A DNA stretch of 64,000 bases from Turritopsis dohrnii (Eukaryota > Cnidaria > Hydrozoa > Anthoathecata > Oceaniidae). The notes beneath the pieces are model-generated. The model was given only the letters and a program-made list of their open reading frames with translations. It was not told the DNA's origin and ran no database searches. The translations under genes and the position numbers were made by a program. Below, piece by piece: positions 59,701 through 64,000 of this stretch. The stretch spans positions 113,429 through 177,428 of the forward strand of contig BQMF02000660.1 in NCBI GenBank assembly GCA_027922465.2. Reading direction: 5' to 3'. Position 1 is the stretch's first letter. Each line of letters opens with the position of its first letter.

Positions 59701-62159
59701 TTATATGTTTCAATAAAGTTCTTGGTGATAAGCTATGCTGGCCTTACTATTTATATCATCACAACAGATCATCACATTCAAATTAAAAAATATATCTGCA
59801 AAAACAACAAAAGGGTTGTGCAAGGGTCTTCAAAATTGGATCAAAGTTTGACTTTAGTTTGAAAATCCTTTAGGCAGTCTTGGCCACTTGTAAAAATTAT
59901 GCAGAATGATGAAAAATGTCAACTATTAGGTGTAAAATATTTTACAGGTTACCAGAAAAACGTGAGTTATCATTTAGAACGAAAGCCAAATGGATATGCT
60001 TAGTCATTGATTCGCATACAAAGAAATACTAGCTAGATCATGGAATTTGGCAATGATTGAAAAAACACATTCAAGAAAAAAAGAACTATAAACATTTGGA
60101 AAAACCACACCCAAACAAACAAATTTAAACAAGTCGATATTTCAACCCCCTAAAATAATATATCAACCCACAAACATGGTTCCATGAGACTTTTTGGAAC
60201 ATTATGGAAAAGAAAATGTAAACCAACCAAAATTAAGCCATCTTTATTTTCACTTAGGAACCACTACTTGATAACTCAACTTTCAGAATAAAACAAAATA
60301 AGAACAAAATTGATGCCAGAAGAAACAAAACAATCGTTAAAAAAGATATTTAAAAATCCCTTTTTAGTCAATAAGAAAAAAATATTGTTTCATACAAAGA
60401 AACAAGGGAGTAAGAAAAGCAAAAGATTTCCAAAAACAAGGTATTAAGCAGCTAGAATAAACCACACTTATTAGATTTCACGTTCTCTATGTTCAGTGAA
60501 GCAATTAAATGTAATATCAGGGAAATGATCTCTATACTTACCATCTTCCCAATTATCTTCTATAGATCCTGTACGCTGCCATACCGGGTTATGATTCACT
60601 GGCGTTGCAATTTTCCAATCACTATTGCTACCTTGTATATCTTGTCGAATTGCCTCCTTAAATTTGATTAATAGTCATATTTAATAATGAAAAGTTACTG
60701 TATTCCAAGTATATAACTTTGGTGCTATAGCTATGATATCTTCCAAACATCATTATTAACATTCTTTAAAGGTTTAATAATATCTTCTAAAATTTGCACC
60801 TTTATTAATTCACAATCATATCATTTGATAGTTACACAGAAACATATAATACATAAGATACAAAGTAGCAATTTCACTTCCTAAACTGTGACGTGTTTTG
60901 CAAAATTTGACTAATTAGGGCAAAGAAAATTATAATTTTGTTATCCTTAAATTAAGGGCAAAACTTGAAGCAACTCGTCATAGTTTAGCCAATCACTTGG
61001 GTAAGAGAAAAAGATAATCATTCATTAATGTGTCATAAAGGAGGAAACATTAAACATTTATTTAAAAGCATTTTAATGTTTTTGTTATTTGTGCCTGAAG
61101 AAAGTATTCAGTGTTACAGTAGACACTGTTGTATATCTTCCAAATTGCCTAAATAGTGTTCTGCCTGAAATCCATAGCTTATTTCTTACCCTGTCTGGAC
61201 AAACCATTACGTGATAGTCCCATTCTGGTAAAGATATGTGATGACTAGCATTATATAAACAAGGACGGCGATTCCCACCATATTGCTATAAAAGATAAAA
61301 ACAACAATATCTCTTACTACCCTTAAATATAACATTTGAGTCAATGTAATAGCTTAGTAGTAGTAGCAGTTTATTTATTTCATATTGTTTATTCAATTGA
61401 CTTGTTGCTGCAACTGGTTAGGTGGTTAGGAAAAAATAACATTATACACTTGCCCCTAGAATTCTGTTCTTTTTGCACTAAAAATAATTTCTTTTCAACA
61501 TGACTTTGATTGTATTTTTAAGAGCATTTTGAAAAGACATTTACATTTCAAATTGAGCTGAAATAAAAAACAATCATTTATTAAGCGGATTTGTTTACAC
61601 AAAAGTTTACATAAGCAATTTTGTGTGTGATTTTAGTGAAAAACTGTTCAAAATTAATCAATTAATTAATTCATTCTAGGGGCCAGTTTTCTTTGAACCA
61701 ATAAAAATAACTTTGAGATTAGAGATCATAGTGATTGTGATGGTATGACAGGGTTTAATAGCTCTATATGATAACACACTTCCTGTTAACATTCTAGAGA
61801 TTTTGCTTTTTTATGACACAATACCGATGGCTGATAATAAATTGACATACAAAAATTCAATTCTATTCTTTTCTTAGTTCTAACTACCTTGCGACAATTT
61901 TCAATGTGCTTTGCCCATCTCCGAAAAGTTATGCGATGGTTTTTATCATAGGGACAAATAAATAATTCAAATGCATCACAGCTTTCATCACTTGGATACC
62001 TAAAATAAAAATGAAGCAAAAAATGTTCAGAAACTATATAATATGTAATTATATACATAGAATGTGTTTATACCTTTGCTTTGAAATATAATATTGCTTT
62101 TCGTGGTCTGTATCCGTATAGTGTATGTCCATTGCTGGTAACATTTTGTTGGCCGTCAT
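53731..62159 (-). CDS. GTSF1-like protein with two CHHC fingers, dsRBD-like domain and RG tail
   Basis: Exons: 62159-62074, 61999-61888, 61285-61190, 60656-60542, 58829-58598, 58502-58407, 58209-58115, 57879-57655, 57290-57210, 57126-56927, 56747-56604, 53897-53846, 53774-53731. Phases agree throughout (525 residues). Two CHHC fingers with identical C-x5-H-x9-H-x3-C spacing lie at 44-64 (CPYDKNH...HIENC) and 75-95 (CLYNASH...HVMVC), the hallmark of GTSF1/Asterix, a tRNA-binding Piwi cofactor. Trp112, Trp124 and Trp134 lie in an acidic context like the GTSF1 tail that contacts Piwi. Then follow an Asp/Glu tract (137-214), a basic coil, a dsRBD-like domain (279-352: DYTSLLNIVCQ, then STKKDAKRDCAMWAL), QVSSPSK repeats (393-442), LPPPGF, DFPSL and GKGRGRGRG, a possible Tudor-binding tail. 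GTSF1 proteins are usually under 200 residues, so this one is unusually long. Starts at the first ATG. Confidence 0.82.
54242..54707. mobile_element. TACCGTAAATATCCGAACAAGCGCC element, 466 bp, in intron
   Basis: CCGTAAATATCCGAACAAGC at the left is perfectly inverted at the right end (GCTTGTTCGGATATTTACGG), with TA on both sides. Many AAGCGCCC words lie inside both arms. It shares end design with 45545-46116 and interior sequence with about 20600-20890. It sits in the last long intron of the GTSF1-like gene. Confidence 0.9.
55151..55294 (-). CDS. Possible alternative terminal exon of the GTSF1-like gene
   Basis: An open 47-codon stretch begins after an AAAAG acceptor in phase 0, matching the phase-0 donor of exon 56747-56604, and ends in TAA. 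It encodes DNLTWFDIQNIHTGED and an acidic segment ending QLQKNKKT. It would replace the DFPSL/RG-rich exons. The acceptor has little pyrimidine tract, so this may be an unused or chance frame. Confidence 0.35.
   Translation of the reverse strand, partial: VLYFDNLTWFDIQNIHTGEDIVMPDLEAEKEAELNCMNPQLQKNKKT
57922..58002. mobile_element. 81-bp hairpin MITE of the GGGGCTGTTTATATGAG family
   Basis: The two arms (GGGGCTGTTTATATGAGAAG and onward through CGGGACG) are almost perfect complements with a loop of about ten bases. It is the shortest copy of the family seen at 46368-46708 and 4032-4310. It lies in an intron of the GTSF1-like gene between exons 58209-58115 and 57879-57655. Confidence 0.9.
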
Positions 62160-62739
62160 TTTTAATATTTTTTCCTGACATAAATTTAAACATGTTAACA
62201 GGCTTTTTAGAGACCTTTTTACACAAGTAACTTCTTAGAAACAATGTATTAAGAAAATTGTATCATTAAATCTCCAAGGGGCTATTATGTTGATAAGGAT
62301 TCTCATACACACAAAGAACACGTAGAGTGCCTGCTCCCCTTACCGCTAACTTTGTTGCAAAATCCGTCAATGCAAACGTGAAAACACAACTAAATGGATT
62401 TAGCACCACAATTGGTCATTCTAGATTTCAAATCAACAAGAACAAACAAGGAGAATAAGATTGAGAACAAAATACTGTATATAAATGTAAACATCATCGG
62501 GTGATGTTCTTCTTTTCGCTATATAACTTGTTCTTCTTTCGGCTAATTAAATTCACGTCATCAAAAGTGATACAAATAACAAAATTTTATGGAATTTAGT
62601 GTTCATGATAACAGTTTAATCCCTTTTCCCTGAATTTAAGGTGTGAGTAAAGGGAAAAAAACATGTTTTTGTTTTTTTAATTAGTCCTTTTGATAGGAAT
62701 TATGTTTATATCTATTATTCTCACATAGGATAATACATG

Positions 62740-63285
62740 TGCCATAATAACACCCAAGGATATATGCAAATCCCGTGTCGAAAAAAGGTGCCAAAACATA
62801 ATCAAGGTGTGCAAACCCCGTAAGGAAATATTAAATCCAGGAACAGTGATTTAAAAGTGTACACATGTTATAGAGCTCGAAAAACTGAGCAAAAAAATGT
62901 ATGGGATCGTTTCGCTACGACCAACCATTGCAGAGACATCGTCGGTTAAAGATTTTGGTGACGTCATAGCTGCAGTACCAAATAAAATTAAGGCCCAAAT
63001 TTTGCGTCACCCCATCACCCGTATCGCGGACCCTAAAAAACGTCAGTTATCCCTATTGGTTCTCGAGATATTTCCCCAAAACGTCGCGAAACCACCCCAT
63101 ACATTTTTTGCTCAGTTTTTCGAGCTCTACAGATACACTTTCCACTTACGATTCCGTGGTTTAATTTTTCGTTACGGGTTTGCACACCTTGATTATATTT
63201 TTTGTCACCTTTTTTCGACACGGGATTTGCATATATCCTTTCCGAAGTTAGATGTGGTAAAAATGTTTTACTGGGGTTACTAATA
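62740..63285. mobile_element. Foldback element with long inverted arms
   Basis: The arm at about 62750-62910 (GATATATGCAAATCCCGTGT, CAAGGTGTGCAAACCCCGTA, TAGAGCTCGAAAAACTGAGC) is the complement of 63095-63245, leaving a unique core of about 180 bp. The core and one arm recur in reverse orientation at 24560-24968. The open frame 62897-63283 reads through the arms and is not considered a gene. Confidence 0.85.
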
Positions 63286-64000
63286 TATAAGATATTAGCA
63301 TAGCAGTTCAGAACAAAGTCTCTGGCTAGTTAAAAGAAAAAAGCAACACTCTCATAACCTGCTACCTTTCATTTTCCCATAGTCCACAATATAGTATACT
63401 GTATATATATACTAGTACAGCAGAAAACTGGAAACTTCAGAGAGCATTATTATATTTCCAGATTAGGATCTGCATCTATCTCAATCTCTCAAGGCTTCCA
63501 TAAAAGACAGAGAAACAGACTCTCCAAATCATAAAATTCACTCTTGATGCAAAAATTTCATTATTGCCGTTCGAGGTTATGCCGCAGTATATATACTAGT
63601 AATTTCTCATACCAATTTTTGAAGTAACATAAATAATAAAGGGTATTACCCACTGTACCAAATTTGAATTTCGAAAAAAAAGCACCGAAGCCTGAGTTCA
63701 ATGGACAGACTTTCAATAGTGAAAACTCTGATATGCAGGTAATGTAAAAGTACAGGCTACATCTCATAAAAATGGCTGACGCCGTGAATCGACCATGTGG
63801 TTTTTCCCAGGCAGTCAACAATGTTCCGTACGATGATATTTCATGTACGAAGATGGGCCCTTTTTTTTCAAATGTAAATATGGCTGCTGTCGTACATGTT
63901 TGGCCACGGTTGCACAAGGTTGATATCGTTCCAAAAGTATGAGGGGGTTTCGTGTCATAATGCCGTAGCAGGATGTCGTTGTCGCAGAGTACGGCGACCT
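63286..64000. other. Window end, no supported gene
   Basis: The minus open frame 63917-63561 has no recognisable motif. The last 250 bases are richer in CG dinucleotides than their surroundings, as seen near some promoters or first exons, but nothing more can be said. Confidence 0.4.

Noticed and set aside
62897..63283. 128-residue plus ORF
   Set aside because: It spans the arms and core of the foldback element, and the related copy at 24.6 kb does not preserve the frame.

Overview
The window looks like nuclear DNA of an invertebrate metazoan, most likely a cnidarian. It is strongly AT-rich. Its genes are split into many small exons with GT/AG borders, and repeats from many families fill the introns and spacers. 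The recombinase, transposase and SET-domain relatives are types I associate with cnidarian genomes. That assignment is from recall of families, not from a search. No prokaryotic, organellar or viral gene set is seen.

Layout. 0-5.7 kb: a 5'-truncated CR1/L2-type LINE on the minus strand, small repeats and a decayed peptidase-like fragment. 5.7-12 kb: repeats and no convincing gene. 12.0-24.0 kb, minus: a 23-exon gene joining a protein-kinase domain to zinc fingers, a tyrosine recombinase of Crypton-like type, repeated cassette exons, an acidic tract and a Myb/SANT-like end. All splice phases agree, but the zinc-finger exon carries one extra base and one stop. 25.1-28.9 kb, minus: a five-exon, 387-residue KMT5A-like SET-domain gene. 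32.2-42.5 kb: a satellite-like array of about 740-bp units, interrupted by a LINE with a 2A-like motif and by tRNA-derived SINEs. 47.1-48.1 kb, plus: a single-exon class A GPCR. 48.3-53.3 kb, plus: an apparently intact transposon. Its seven-exon, 960-residue transposase begins with a zinc/RING module like the N-terminus of RAG1. 53.7-62.2 kb, minus: a 13-exon GTSF1-like gene with two CHHC fingers, an acidic tract, a dsRBD-like domain and an RG-rich tail. 62.7-63.3 kb: a foldback repeat.

How the parts relate. Two DNA-recombining systems (recombinase and RAG1-like transposase), two LINEs, SINEs and about ten small inverted-repeat elements share the window with a GTSF1-like gene, a family known as a cofactor of piRNA-guided transposon silencing. 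The SET gene and the kinase-recombinase gene run in the same direction about 1.1 kb apart and may form one mobile or formerly mobile locus; that is inference. All exon models were joined by hand from reading frames and splice phases, without transcripts or searches.
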